Source: Rhodobacteraceae bacterium F11138
GTDB lineage: Bacteria > Pseudomonadota > Alphaproteobacteria > Rhodobacterales > Rhodobacteraceae
Length of the DNA stretch: 64,000 nt
Direction of reading: 5' to 3'
NCBI GenBank assembly: GCA_016521575.1
Contig: JAEKDP010000006.1
Location: 186,001-250,000 of the forward strand
Part shown: one piece after another, positions 7,908 to 16,821 of the stretch
Layout of the letters: each line of letters opens with the position of its first letter
How positions within the stretch are numbered: the first letter of the stretch is position 1
Program-made: the position numbers and the translations under genes
The notes under the pieces: model-generated
The model's database searches: none
The model's input: only the letters and a program-made list of their open reading frames with translations
Told to the model about the DNA's origin: nothing

Positions 7908-9209
7908 CTATTTTTCGGGGATCAGCCCGCGCGGGCTGAACCGCAGGACCAGGATCAGGACCAGCCCCATGGTGAACAGCCGCATATGCGCCGCACTCTC
8001 CAGAAGGTGCGATTTGAAGGCCCCATCGGACATTCCCGATGTCACCAGCTCCAGCAGGAAGACCCCCATCGGTTCGACCTGAACCCAAAGGAACCAGATC
8101 AGCATCGCGCCCAGAACCGACCCGAAATTGTTGCCCGATCCCCCAACGATGACCATGACCCAGACCAGAAAGGTAAAGCGAAGCGGCTGATACGAACCCG
8201 GCGTAAGCTGGCCGTCCAGCGTGGTCATCATCGCCCCGGCGATGCCGCAGATCGCACTGCCCAGTACGAACACCTGCAAATGGCGTCTGGTCACGTCCTT
8301 GCCCATCGCTTCAGCGGCTACTTCGTTGTCCCGGATGGCGCGCATCATGCGCCCCCAAGGGCTGTGCAAGGCCTTTTGTGCCATCCACATCAACACGACG
8401 AGAACGATCAGGAACAGAACGGCATAGCCCAGCTTCACATACAGGGTCGATGCCATGACCGGGTCCATGCCCAACCCGGCGGCGCGCTCGACAAAGGCCG
8501 GGTCATTCTGCAGGTCGATTTCATAGGGCAGGGGCCGCGGAATGCCGACCACGTTCTTGACACCACGGGACAGCCAGTCTTCGTTCTTGAGTACGGCAAT
8601 GATGATTTCGGCAATGCCCAGTGTCGCAATGGCCAGATAGTCGGACCGCAGTCCCAAGGCCGTCTTGCCGATCAGCCATGCGGCACCGGCAGCCAGCAGC
8701 CCGCCGATCGGCCAAGCCAGAACCACCGGCAACCCCAGACCGCCCAGATAGCCGGTGGTGGCCGGATCGACCTTTTCGATCGCAGCGACAGACGGGTCCA
8801 GGACGGCGCGATAGACAAAGAACCCGATCACCACCACAGCCAGCAGCACCATGACCCGAACAGCCCCGGGGCGCATACGCTTGTGCAGGATCACCGCAGC
8901 GGCGACCGTGGCCGCCCCCAGCAGGAGCCCCAGAATGATACCGGTGCCCCCGGCGGCCCAGGCTTCGGATGTGGGCGGCATCGACACCAGAACCGCCGCC
9001 AACCCGCCCAGAGCGACAAAGCCCATGACACCGATATTGAACAGCCCGGCAAATCCCCATTGCAGGTTCACGCCCAGGGCCATGATTGCCGAAATCAATC
9101 CCATGTTCAGGATCAGCAGGGCCGCGTTCCAGCTTTGCATGAATCCGGTCAACAGGATCAGGCCGCCGACGACTGCAAACAGAAGCGTATTCTTGACGGT
9201 CTCGTTCAT
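7908..9209 (-). CDS. livM: Liv importer 1: inner-membrane permease LivM
   Basis: 433 residues with about ten membrane segments. It has the LivM cytoplasmic loop (GRMMRAIRDNEVAAEAMGKD) and the motif NLQWGFAGLFNIGVMGFVALG near the N-terminus. It forms the transmembrane heterodimer with LivH. It is longer than E. coli LivM in its central region (about 80-190), as is common in this group. Last gene of the operon SBP-livG-livF-livH-livM; the start overlaps the livH stop by four bases. Confidence 0.93.
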   Translation of the reverse strand: MNETVKNTLLFAVVGGLILLTGFMQSWNAALLILNMGLISAIMALGVNLQWGFAGLFNIGVMGFVALGGLAAVLVSMPPTSEAWAAGGTGIILGLLLGAATVAAAVILHKRMRPGAVRVMVLLAVVVIGFFVYRAVLDPSVAAIEKVDPATTGYLGGLGLPVVLAWPIGGLLAAGAAWLIGKTALGLRSDYLAIATLGIAEIIIAVLKNEDWLSRGVKNVVGIPRPLPYEIDLQNDPAFVERAAGLGMDPVMASTLYVKLGYAVLFLIVLVVLMWMAQKALHSPWGRMMRAIRDNEVAAEAMGKDVTRRHLQVFVLGSAICGIAGAMMTTLDGQLTPGSYQPLRFTFLVWVMVIVGGSGNNFGSVLGAMLIWFLWVQVEPMGVFLLELVTSGMSDGAFKSHLLESAAHMRLFTMGLVLILVLRFSPRGLIPEK

Positions 9210-10216
9210 AGCGCTTTTCCCCTGAAGATACCCGTCGGGCGGAACAGCAATACAATCAGCAGGATCACAAAGGACACCGCCAGCTTGTAATCGGTGCTGA
9301 GCAACTGAACCAGTCCGTCGGGTTCGAACCGCTCAGGCAGCAGATAGACGGCGACCTTCTTCCAGGCATAGGTGATGGTGACCTCGGAAAACGCGATGAT
9401 GAATCCACCGGCGATCGCGCCCAGCGGGCTGCCCAGCCCGCCAACGATCGCGCTGGCAAAGATCGGCAGCAGCAGCTGGAAATATGTGAAAGGTTTGAAC
9501 GACTTGTCCAATCCGTAGAGCACCCCGGCCACCGTCGCCAGCGCGGCAACGATCAGCCAAGTATACACGACCACCCGTTCCGGGTTGATCCCCGATAGCA
9601 GCGCCAGATCTTCATTGTCGGAATAGGCGCGCATGGATTTCCCGGTCCGGGTCCGGTTCAGAAACCAGAACAGAACCGCCACGACCACTACGGCGGTAAC
9701 CACTGTTAGCCCCTGGCTGGTCTTGATCGCCAAACCTTCGTTCAGTCCTGTCATGCTCTTGAAATCGCGCGCCGAGATGATGAAGCGCGCGCCGTCGGAA
9801 AAACGCTGGTCGTCCGGGCCGATGATGAACCGGACCAACCCGTTCATGATGAACATGACCCCCATGGACACGATGACCAGGATCACCGGCTTGGCTTTCT
9901 GTTCGCGGTAGAACCGATAGACCAGCCTGTCCGTCACCAGAACCAGCGCCACACACCCCAGGATGCCGAACGGCAGGGCCAGCAGTGCCGTGGGCAAGGG
10001 CCCCAGGTTGATGCCGACCGATTGCATCAGCCAGGTCACCAAGATCGTGACCATAGCGCCAAACGCCATGGTGTCGCCATGGGCAAAGTTGGAGAACCGC
10101 AGAATGCCATAAACCAGCGTTACCCCCAGCGCCCCCAGCGCCAGCTGGCTGCCATAGGACATGGCGGGGATCACGACATAGTTGGTCAGCGCCACGATTG
10201 CGTTGAGAAAATCCAT
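9206..10216 (-). CDS. livH: Liv importer 1: inner-membrane permease LivH
   Basis: 336 residues with about eight membrane segments. LivH features seen are LGVTLVYGILRFSNFAHGDT near the N-terminus and a conserved loop (GKSMRAYSDNEDLALLSGIN). It ends by ATGA overlap with livM and starts two bases after livF, so it is translationally coupled. The substrate is probably a branched-chain or other amino acid, but in Rhodobacterales Liv-type systems also carry amides, urea and organic acids; specificity rests with the binding protein. Confidence 0.93.
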   Translation of the reverse strand: MDFLNAIVALTNYVVIPAMSYGSQLALGALGVTLVYGILRFSNFAHGDTMAFGAMVTILVTWLMQSVGINLGPLPTALLALPFGILGCVALVLVTDRLVYRFYREQKAKPVILVIVSMGVMFIMNGLVRFIIGPDDQRFSDGARFIISARDFKSMTGLNEGLAIKTSQGLTVVTAVVVVAVLFWFLNRTRTGKSMRAYSDNEDLALLSGINPERVVVYTWLIVAALATVAGVLYGLDKSFKPFTYFQLLLPIFASAIVGGLGSPLGAIAGGFIIAFSEVTITYAWKKVAVYLLPERFEPDGLVQLLSTDYKLAVSFVILLIVLLFRPTGIFRGKAL

Positions 10217-10218
10217 GC

Positions 10219-11046
10219 TCAGCCCCCCAGAAACGATTTGCGGACTTCAGGATCGGCCAGCAAATCCTTGCCGGTTCCGGAAAAGGCGTTGCGCCCCTGC
10301 ACAAGGACATATCCCTTGTCGGCGATCTCCAGGGCTTGGCGCGCGTTCTGCTCGACCATCAGGATCGGGATGCCGGTGCGCGCCACTTCGATGATGCGAT
10401 CGAACAACTCGTCCATAACGATCGGGCTGACGCCCGCAGTGGGTTCGTCCAGCATCAGAACCTTGGGCCGGGTCATCAGTGCCCGCCCGACGGCGACCTG
10501 CTGGCGTTGCCCGCCCGACAGCTCCCCGGCGGGCTGGTTGCGTTTGTCCTTGAGGATCGGAAACAGATCATAGACCTGCGCCATGGTGTCCGAAAAATCG
10601 TCGGTGCGGATAAACGCGCCCATTTCCAGATTTTCCTGCACCGTCATGGATGTGAATATGTTGCTGGTCTGGGGCACGAACCCCATCCCCTTGGACACCC
10701 GGTCCTGGGGCGACAGGGTGGTGATGTCTTCGCCGTCCAGCCGAACGTGGCCTTGCCGGACGTCCAGCATACCGAAAACCGCTTTCATCGCGGTGGATTT
10801 TCCGGCACCGTTCGGACCGACGATGACGGCGATTTCGCCCTGGTCCACCGCGATCGTGCAATCGTGCAGGATGTTCGGCCCCTTGCCGTAACCGCCGGTC
10901 ATGCTGTCGCCGATCAGGAACGGCCCGCCCGGTGCTGCGACCGCCTTGCCCTTGCGCCGCGCGCCCTCTGCCGTCCCGCTGCCCCTGGGATTGGCGATAG
11001 AACGGTCCTTGTTGCCCCTGTCGTCCTGGTACGGGTTGCCGCTCAT
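10219..11046 (-). CDS. livF: Liv importer 1: ATP-binding protein LivF with N-terminal extension
   Basis: 275 residues. Walker [11 protein letters not shown], signature LSGGQRQQVAVGRAL and Walker [14 protein letters not shown] are complete. The ABC domain begins near residue 42, so about 40 residues of basic, low-complexity sequence (GNKDRSIANPRGSGTAEGAR) precede it, which is unusual for LivF. The long start is kept because ATG 11046 overlaps the livG stop by four bases; an internal ATG at about residue 49 would cut into the first strand. Confidence 0.92.
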   Translation of the reverse strand: MSGNPYQDDRGNKDRSIANPRGSGTAEGARRKGKAVAAPGGPFLIGDSMTGGYGKGPNILHDCTIAVDQGEIAVIVGPNGAGKSTAMKAVFGMLDVRQGHVRLDGEDITTLSPQDRVSKGMGFVPQTSNIFTSMTVQENLEMGAFIRTDDFSDTMAQVYDLFPILKDKRNQPAGELSGGQRQQVAVGRALMTRPKVLMLDEPTAGVSPIVMDELFDRIIEVARTGIPILMVEQNARQALEIADKGYVLVQGRNAFSGTGKDLLADPEVRKSFLGG

Positions 11047-11825
11047 GCGCCGACCTTCTCTTTGTTCTTCAGTCCGGTTCCCAGATAGGCTTCGATCACA
11101 TGCTCATTGGCCTTGATCTGATCCAGCGTGCCCTCGGCTAGAACCTTGCCTTCGGCCATGCAGATCACCGGATCACACAGCCGACCGATGAAATCCATGT
11201 CATGTTCGATCACCACGAACGTATAGCCGCGTTCCTGGTTGAGCCGGATGATCGCGTCCCCGATCGTGTTCAGCAAAGTCCGGTTCACCCCGGCGCCGAC
11301 CTCGTCCAGAAAGACGATCCGCGCATCCACCATCATGGTGCGCCCCAGTTCCAGCAGTTTCTTCTGTCCGCCGGAAATCTCACCGGCCTTCTGTTCGCTC
11401 AGATGCTCGATGGTCAGAAACTCAAGCACCTCGTCCGCCTTGGCCCGCAGGGCGCGTTCTTCGTCGGCAATACGTTTTTGTCCGAACCAGGTGTTCCACA
11501 GGGTTTCGCCCGATTGCCCGCCGGGGACCATCATCAGATTCTCGCGGCAACTCATCGAGCTGAATTCATGCGCGATCTGAAAGGTGCGCAGCAAACCCTT
11601 GTGAAACAGATCATGCGGAGGCAGGCCGGTGATATCTTCCCCGGCCATGGTCACGCGTCCGGACGTTGGTTGAAGAACGCCGGCGATCACATTGAATAAA
11701 GTGGTTTTTCCGGCCCCATTGGGTCCGATCAACCCGGTGATGGATCCCTCTGCGATCTCCAGGCTTGCGCCGTCGACCGCGTGAAATCCGCCAAAATGTT
11801 TGTGCACGTCCTGAACGACGATCAT
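11043..11825 (-). CDS. livG: Liv importer 1: ATP-binding protein LivG
   Basis: 260 residues. Walker [14 protein letters not shown], the LivG-specific long insert with GLLRTFQIAHEFSSMSCREN, signature ISGGQKKLLELGRTM and Walker B IVFLDEVGAGV. The canonical DEP of Walker B reads DEV here, a mild variation. It starts ATG 11825 about 150 bases after the binding-protein gene, with a strong hairpin between them, and overlaps livF by four bases. Confidence 0.93.
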   Translation of the reverse strand: MIVVQDVHKHFGGFHAVDGASLEIAEGSITGLIGPNGAGKTTLFNVIAGVLQPTSGRVTMAGEDITGLPPHDLFHKGLLRTFQIAHEFSSMSCRENLMMVPGGQSGETLWNTWFGQKRIADEERALRAKADEVLEFLTIEHLSEQKAGEISGGQKKLLELGRTMMVDARIVFLDEVGAGVNRTLLNTIGDAIIRLNQERGYTFVVIEHDMDFIGRLCDPVICMAEGKVLAEGTLDQIKANEHVIEAYLGTGLKNKEKVGA

Positions 11826-11922
11826 TGCACCTCCCCGACCGCGTATGCGCGGCTTGTTGGTCTTATCCGCTTTGGTGCGGATTTCGCGACCCCGTGCCGC
11901 TCTGGCGCGGTCTCATGTCAGT

Positions 11923-11957
11923 GAAACAGCCCGGACGCAAGAGGGCCGGGCTGTTTC
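11923..11957 (-). terminator. Intra-operon hairpin after binding-protein gene
   Basis: A perfect 12-bp stem (GAAACAGCCCGG / CCGGGCTGTTTC) with an 11-base loop lies 20 bases after the binding-protein stop and about 100 bases before livG. There is no T tract. It probably stabilises the binding-protein mRNA or partially terminates, giving more binding protein than permease, as in other ABC operons. Confidence 0.7.
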
Positions 11958-11976
11958 GTGCGATTTCAGAGCCGCA

Positions 11977-13164
11977 TCAGCGGTATCCAACCGTCGTCAT
12001 CGCGCCATCCTTGAATTCGATTTCGCGATAGTTTCCGGCGCTTTCACCCGGTCCGATCAGTTCCACAGCCGAAGCACCGACGAAATCCACCTCGCCGCCA
12101 TCCTTGAGGATCTGCAATCCCTTGGCCAGCTCGCCGGGCAGAATCTGTTCGCCGGGCGCGTTGGCGACGTCCATCACCTTTTCCTTGTAGACCTGCGGAT
12201 CGGTCGATCCGGCTGCCTGCATCGCCAGCAGGATCAGGGCCGCCGCGTCATAGCTTTCAGGTGCAAAGGCATTGGTCGGGATGAACCCGGCAGCCTCGCC
12301 TGCGGCATTGAATTTGGCGCCGCCGTCGCTGTCATTGCCCGGATGCTGGCCGAAGGAGCCCTCGACCATGTCGCCAAAGTTCTGTTCCAGAGCGTCGGAC
12401 ACCATGCCGTCCGGGAACATGAACGTGTCGAACGCGCCGGTATCCAGCGATCCGTTGACGATGCCTGCGCCGCCCTGATCGACATAGCCCGCGACAACCA
12501 GAACCTCGCCGCCGGCCGACGCCAGCGCGCCGACTTCGGCGGAGTAGTCCGCCTTGCCGTCTTCATGCGCGGTGTTGATCGTGACCTTGCCGCCGCTTTC
12601 CTCATACGCGGACTGGAAACTGTCAGCCAGACCCTTGCCGTAATCGTTGTTGGTATAGGTGACGGCCACTTCCTTGATGCCGCGATCATTCAGGATATCG
12701 GCCATCACCTGTCCCTGACGCGCGTCAGAGGGCGAGGTGCGGAAGAACAGGCCGTTGTCTTCGATCGTGGTCAAACCGGGGGATGTCGCCGAAGGGCTGA
12801 CCATCACCATGCCGTTGGGCAGCGCGACGTTCTGCAGGGATGCGGTGGTTTCGCCTGAGCACATGCCGCCGACAATGCCGTTCACCTTGTCGGATGTGAT
12901 CAGACGTTCAGCCGAGGCAACCGCCAGGCTGGCATCGACACAGCCCGTGTCGGCATTGACCGACGAGACGGTCGAGGCCCCGTCAAGAAATATGCCGGAG
13001 TCGTTGGCTTCGGCAATCGCCAGGTCCACCGCTGCGGCCATGTCCGGCGCAATCGATTCAAGCGGGCCGGTAAAGCCCAGCAAAATGCCCAGTTTCACAT
13101 CTTCCGCGTAAACCGTTCCAGCGCAGAGCGCCGTGGCCGCCGTGGCCAGTAGAAGTTTTTTCAT
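11977..13164 (-). CDS. Liv importer 1: periplasmic substrate-binding protein
   Basis: 395 residues of the type I periplasmic-binding fold used by Liv systems (Peripla_BP_6). A signal peptide (MKKLLLATAATALCAGTVYA-ED) is followed by VKLGILLGFTGPLESIAPDM, the typical first strand, and by VAVTYTNNDYGKGLADSFQ in the second lobe. First gene of the importer-1 operon. Ligand not readable by eye. Two TTGTG/CACAA dyads upstream may be operators. Confidence 0.93.
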   Translation of the reverse strand: MKKLLLATAATALCAGTVYAEDVKLGILLGFTGPLESIAPDMAAAVDLAIAEANDSGIFLDGASTVSSVNADTGCVDASLAVASAERLITSDKVNGIVGGMCSGETTASLQNVALPNGMVMVSPSATSPGLTTIEDNGLFFRTSPSDARQGQVMADILNDRGIKEVAVTYTNNDYGKGLADSFQSAYEESGGKVTINTAHEDGKADYSAEVGALASAGGEVLVVAGYVDQGGAGIVNGSLDTGAFDTFMFPDGMVSDALEQNFGDMVEGSFGQHPGNDSDGGAKFNAAGEAAGFIPTNAFAPESYDAAALILLAMQAAGSTDPQVYKEKVMDVANAPGEQILPGELAKGLQILKDGGEVDFVGASAVELIGPGESAGNYREIEFKDGAMTTVGYR

Positions 13165-13184
13165 GAGTTTTCTCCCCTTTTATA

Positions 13185-13254
13185 CACAAAGTGCCATTGT
13201 GACCCTAGGCAAGCGGAATGAAAAAGAAAAGTCCTTTAACACAACGCTTTGTGT
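13185..13254. promoter_or_regulatory. Two related dyads upstream of Liv importer 1
   Basis: CACAA-N7-TTGTG (13185-13201) and ACACAA-N4-TTGTGT (13239-13254) lie 21-90 bases upstream of the binding-protein start and share the half-site. The neighbouring GlxA/AraC-type gene lies upstream on the same strand. Which regulator binds, if any, is unknown. Confidence 0.3.
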
Positions 13255-13311
13255 GTTGAATGTGACATCGTCTTTTTCACGCATCCCGAAAGATCGGCTG
13301 CCTTGCCCGCG

Positions 13312-14307
13312 CTAGATGGACAAGCGTTCCGCATGGCTGCCGCGTTCGCGATAGGGTGTCGTGTCGTAATGCGCCCGGTAACATTTCGAAAAATGCGACG
13401 GGCTGGCAAACCCGCAGGCCAGCGCGACGTTGATCACGCTCATGTCGGTCTGCATCAACAGGTTTCGCGCCTTTTGCAGGCGCAGTTCCATATAGTACCG
13501 TTTCGGCGAGCGGCTCAGATAACGGCGGAACAACCGTTCAAGTTGCCGGGTCGACATGCCCACATCCTTGGCCAGAACAGAGGGGCTGATCGGTTCCTCG
13601 ATGTTGGCTTCCATCATCTGGATCACCTGGCTCAGCTTGGGATGACGCACCCCGATCCGGGTGGGAACCGAAAGCCGCTGGGTATCCTGATCGGTGCGGA
13701 TGCTGGAATAGATCAATTGATCCGCCACCGAATTCGCCAGGTCCTCGCCGTGGTCGTCGGCGATGATTTTCAGCATCAGGTCGATTGACGCCGTGCCGCC
13801 CGCGGTGGTGATCCGGTTTCCGTCGATCACGAAAACCGATTTCGTCAGCTGAACGTCTTCGAATTCCTCGGAAAAACTGTCGGAATTCTCCCAGTGAATG
13901 GTCGCCTTCTTGCCGTCGAGCAACCCGGCCCTGGCCAGTGTGAAGGCAGCGGTGCACAGACCGCCGATCATCGGACCCTTGCGGGCCTCGCGGCGGATCC
14001 ATCCCAACAGGCGGCGCGTGGTGGCCGCCTGCACATCCACCCCGCCGCAAATCAGCGCGGTGTCATCCCGATTGAGTTCACCCAGATCAGCGTCCAGCTT
14101 GAACACCGTTCCGGCCGAACAGGTGATGGACTCCCCACCTTCGCCAATCAGACGCCATGTGTACAGCTCGCGCCCGGCCATCCGGTTCGCGATCCGCAGG
14201 CTTTCCAGGGCAGATGCAAAACACAGCAGGGTGAAGCTGTCCAGAAGCACAAAGACGAAACGGCGGGGTTTGACCGTGGGCTCGACAACTTTTCGTTGTT
14301 CTTTCAT
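13312..14307 (-). CDS. GlxA-family transcriptional regulator (DJ-1/PfpI + AraC HTH)
   Basis: 331 residues from ATG 14307, which has AAAGGA ten bases upstream. The N-terminal DJ-1/PfpI-like domain (about 15-190) contains [19 protein letters not shown] at the nucleophile-elbow position; the C-terminal AraC double helix-turn-helix (about 225-325) contains [13 protein letters not shown] and [18 protein letters not shown]. GlxA-type regulators often control amino-acid, betaine or carnitine catabolism. It sits upstream of Liv importer 1 on the same strand and is divergent from DAHP synthase; regulation of the importer is possible but unproven. Confidence 0.92.
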   Translation of the reverse strand: MKEQRKVVEPTVKPRRFVFVLLDSFTLLCFASALESLRIANRMAGRELYTWRLIGEGGESITCSAGTVFKLDADLGELNRDDTALICGGVDVQAATTRRLLGWIRREARKGPMIGGLCTAAFTLARAGLLDGKKATIHWENSDSFSEEFEDVQLTKSVFVIDGNRITTAGGTASIDLMLKIIADDHGEDLANSVADQLIYSSIRTDQDTQRLSVPTRIGVRHPKLSQVIQMMEANIEEPISPSVLAKDVGMSTRQLERLFRRYLSRSPKRYYMELRLQKARNLLMQTDMSVINVALACGFASPSHFSKCYRAHYDTTPYRERGSHAERLSI

Positions 14308-14474
14308 CGTACGGCAATCCTTTAAATCGTGACGCGGCCGCGTGGTGTTACAACGCATCGCCAACAGTCTGCTCAGAGCGCATCTGCGGCGTCAAGAGGT
14401 GCAAATCGGTTATGGCAACCCGAGCCCGGTTTTCGTATAGATATGCCCTGACATGCGGAACGGAGAACAGAGCT

Positions 14475-15845
14475 ATGAGTGAGTGGCAAAAAACCGACTG
14501 GCGCAACAAGCCGCGGATTCAGATGCCCGACTATACCGACGCCTCGGCGCTGAATGCAGTCGAAGCGCAGCTGGCCAAGTATCCGCCGCTGGTGTTCGCC
14601 GGCGAGGCGCGCAGGCTCAAGACCCATCTGGCCGCGGCCGCGCGCGGCGAGGCCTTTCTGCTTCAGGGCGGCGACTGTGCCGAATCTTTTGACCAGTTCA
14701 GCGCCGACAGCATCCGCGACACGTTCAAGGTGATGTTGCAGATGGCGATGGTTCTGACCCACGGCGCCAAGGTGCCGGTGGTCAAGGTCGGGCGGATGGC
14801 GGGGCAGTTCGCCAAGCCGCGCAGCGCCCCGACCGAAGTTGTCGACGGTCTGGAACTGCCCAGCTATCGGGGCGACATCATCAACGAACTGGACTTCACG
14901 CGGGCCGGGCGCATCCCCGATCCGCGCAAGATGCTGCAGGCCTATACCCAGGCCGCCGCGACGCTGAACCTGCTGCGCGCCTTTTCGACCGGCGGCTATG
15001 CGGATGTCCATCAGGTGCATGCCTGGACGCTGGGCTTTACCGAAACCGAAGAGGCCGAGCGGTATCGCGAAATCGCCAATCGAATCAGCGACACGCTGGA
15101 CTTCATGAAAGCAGCGGGCGTGACACAGGACACCGCGCATACCCTGCAATCGGTTGAATTCTATACCAGCCACGAAAGTCTGCTGCTGGAATACGAAGAG
15201 GCGCTGACCCGGCGCGACTCGATCACCGGCAACTGGCTGGCCGGGTCCGGTCACCTGATCTGGATCGGGGACCGCACACGCCAACCGGACGGGGCGCATG
15301 TGGAATTCGCCCGGGGTGTACTGAACCCCATCGGCCTGAAATGCGGCCCCAGCATGACCAGCGAGGATCTGAAACTGCTCCTGGCGCGATTGAATCCCCG
15401 CAATGAACAGGGCCGTCTGACGCTGATCGCGCGGTTCGGTGCGGGCAAGGTCGCGGAACATCTGCCGCGTCTCATTCAAACCGTGCGCGAAGAAGGTGCC
15501 GAGGTGGTTTGGGTCTGCGATCCGATGCATGGCAATACCATCAAATCGTCGAGCGGCTACAAGACCCGCCCGTTTGACTCGGTGTTGCGCGAGGTTCGGG
15601 AGTTCTTCGCGATCCATGCCGCCGAGGGCACCGTGCCCGGCGGCGTGCATTTCGAGATGACGGGGCAGGACGTGACCGAATGCACCGGAGGGGTGCAGGC
15701 GGTCAGCGACGAAGACCTGAGTGCGCGCTATCACACGGCCTGCGATCCGCGTCTGAATGCCAGTCAGTCACTGGAACTGGCGTTCCTTGTGGCCGAGGAA
15801 TTGTCCAGGCTGCGCAATGCGCGTCTGGACCGCGCGGCAGGCTGA
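14475..15845 (+). CDS. Class II 3-deoxy-7-phosphoheptulonate (DAHP) synthase
   Basis: First step of the shikimate pathway: phosphoenolpyruvate plus erythrose-4-phosphate to DAHP. 456 residues, the normal size of the class II (plant/mycobacterial) type. Motifs are [44 protein letters not shown] and [21 protein letters not shown] 14475 has GGAG nine bases upstream and gives the usual [10 protein letters not shown] start. It is monocistronic, with a strong hairpin after the stop. The window also holds aroQ of the same pathway, at 47.9 kb. Confidence 0.97.
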   Translation: MSEWQKTDWRNKPRIQMPDYTDASALNAVEAQLAKYPPLVFAGEARRLKTHLAAAARGEAFLLQGGDCAESFDQFSADSIRDTFKVMLQMAMVLTHGAKVPVVKVGRMAGQFAKPRSAPTEVVDGLELPSYRGDIINELDFTRAGRIPDPRKMLQAYTQAAATLNLLRAFSTGGYADVHQVHAWTLGFTETEEAERYREIANRISDTLDFMKAAGVTQDTAHTLQSVEFYTSHESLLLEYEEALTRRDSITGNWLAGSGHLIWIGDRTRQPDGAHVEFARGVLNPIGLKCGPSMTSEDLKLLLARLNPRNEQGRLTLIARFGAGKVAEHLPRLIQTVREEGAEVVWVCDPMHGNTIKSSSGYKTRPFDSVLREVREFFAIHAAEGTVPGGVHFEMTGQDVTECTGGVQAVSDEDLSARYHTACDPRLNASQSLELAFLVAEELSRLRNARLDRAAG

Positions 15846-15851
15846 GGGAAA

Positions 15852-15880
15852 ATCGGGGCCGGTCCCCATCCGGCCCCGAT
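15852..15880. terminator. Hairpin after DAHP synthase gene
   Basis: A perfect 11-bp stem (ATCGGGGCCGG / CCGGCCCCGAT) with a 7-base loop begins 7 bases after the stop codon. The following T content is low (CCTCTTG). It separates the convergent DAHP synthase and PAS-domain genes. Confidence 0.7.
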
Positions 15881-15900
15881 CCTCTTGCCGATATCGATGG

Positions 15901-16563
15901 TCAATCGTCAGATTTGACCAGTCGCAGATACGGCGCGCGCCCTTCCAACACGGTCTGCGCCTCGGCAAAGCCTTTTACGGCTTCTACGGCCGCAACCTGT
16001 GTGCGTGACGATACCGCCAGATCGCGCAAGTCGGTTCCGGTGACATCGAACCGGCGGGGCTGGCGGCCGAAATCGCCGTCTGCCACCAACACCCCCAGAA
16101 TACGGGTGCAATCGCCAATGTCGCTTTTCAGCGGCAACAGGATGATCCGGGCTTCGCAGTCACCGCGCATGGTTTGCCGCTCGGCCTCCAGCGAGAGTTC
16201 AGCCACGGATGGCGTGTCAAAGACATGTTCCAGCGTGGCGGCGACATGATCGCGCGCCCTGGGCGTGAAGAACGAGGTCAACGGCATGCCGCGCACTTCC
16301 ATTCCGGCAAGTTTGCACAGGTGCTGTCCGGCCAGTCGAAACCGCGCCACGCCCGGTGCGATACGTTCCAGAATGAACGCATGTTCAAGAATCTGTTCCA
16401 GCCCGCGCGGGTCGATCTGTGAGCGAAAGGGAATATCCGAACCATTGCGCAAAGCGGTCCAATAGGATTCTGCCTGACGGATGGGTGACAGGCTGGTGCC
16501 ACTGCGGAAGCGATCCATGGCGACGACCTTTCCGGTGTCCGAAGAGCGAAAAATGCTGATCAT
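15901..16563 (-). CDS. PAS_5-type PAS-domain protein
   Basis: 220 residues. A PAS-like domain spans about 20-150 (SYWTALRNGSDIPFRSQIDP, VARFRLAGQHLCKLAGMEVRG), the pattern of the PAS_5 family found in Rhodobacterales and Rhizobiales. No kinase, GGDEF or helix-turn-helix domain follows. It could sense a ligand or partner in the cytoplasm, but function is unknown. ATG 16563 with GAGAG upstream is preferred over the TTG at 16578. It is divergent from yicC across a region with two CtrA-like boxes. Confidence 0.8.
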   Translation of the reverse strand: MISIFRSSDTGKVVAMDRFRSGTSLSPIRQAESYWTALRNGSDIPFRSQIDPRGLEQILEHAFILERIAPGVARFRLAGQHLCKLAGMEVRGMPLTSFFTPRARDHVAATLEHVFDTPSVAELSLEAERQTMRGDCEARIILLPLKSDIGDCTRILGVLVADGDFGRQPRRFDVTGTDLRDLAVSSRTQVAAVEAVKGFAEAQTVLEGRAPYLRLVKSDD

Positions 16564-16649
16564 ATCGTTGTCTCTCAATACCTGCTTGCCGCTGTCAACA
16601 CATGCCGCCGGTTCACCGATCCCGTGTATTAGGGCTTGCTTCAGAATGA

Positions 16650-16665
16650 TTACCTAAGTGTTAAC
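16650..16665. promoter_or_regulatory. CtrA-like box 1 between the PAS gene and yicC
   Basis: TTACC-TAAGT-GTTAAC fits the CtrA palindrome TTAAC-N5-GTTAA with one mismatch. It lies about 87 bases upstream of the PAS start and 157 bases upstream of yicC. An inverted repeat overlaps it. The CtrA phosphorelay component ChpT is encoded in this window. Confidence 0.45.
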
Positions 16666-16698
16666 GTGACAGATTTTTTTACAATTTGAAGCAGGATC

Positions 16699-16713
16699 TT
16701 ATCATTTGGTTAA
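16699..16713. promoter_or_regulatory. CtrA-like box 2 between the PAS gene and yicC
   Basis: TTATC-ATTTG-GTTAA fits the same CtrA pattern with one mismatch, 49 bases from box 1. Two near-matches in one 230-base AT-rich intergenic region are more than expected by chance in GC-rich DNA, though no background count was run. Confidence 0.4.
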
Positions 16714-16821
16714 TCATTCTGTAGCCGTTCAACCACAGGTATCGCAGCCGGGGGGCTTGCCCTGCCATTGCCATTGGCATTAGGTGCGATTGAACAAAAA
16801 TCAGGGCCGGAACGACGCGCG

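Larger units (their letters stand above)
16639..16724. repeat. 86-bp segment with ~16-bp inverted termini
   Basis: The left arm CTTCAGAATGATTACC (16639-16654) is repeated in inverse orientation as GGTTAATCATTCTGTAG (16708-16724), differing by one base and one indel. The arms carry the outward halves of the two CtrA-like boxes. It could be a double operator or the ends of a small non-autonomous element; no target duplication is evident. Confidence 0.45.

Noticed and set aside
7986-9290. 434-codon plus-strand frame opposite livM
   Set aside because: Mirror frame of LivM, rich in His, Gln and Asp, no domain. Similar long shadows exist opposite lpxD, the HerA-type gene, DAHP synthase, gcdH, livM of importer 2, ugpB and proB.
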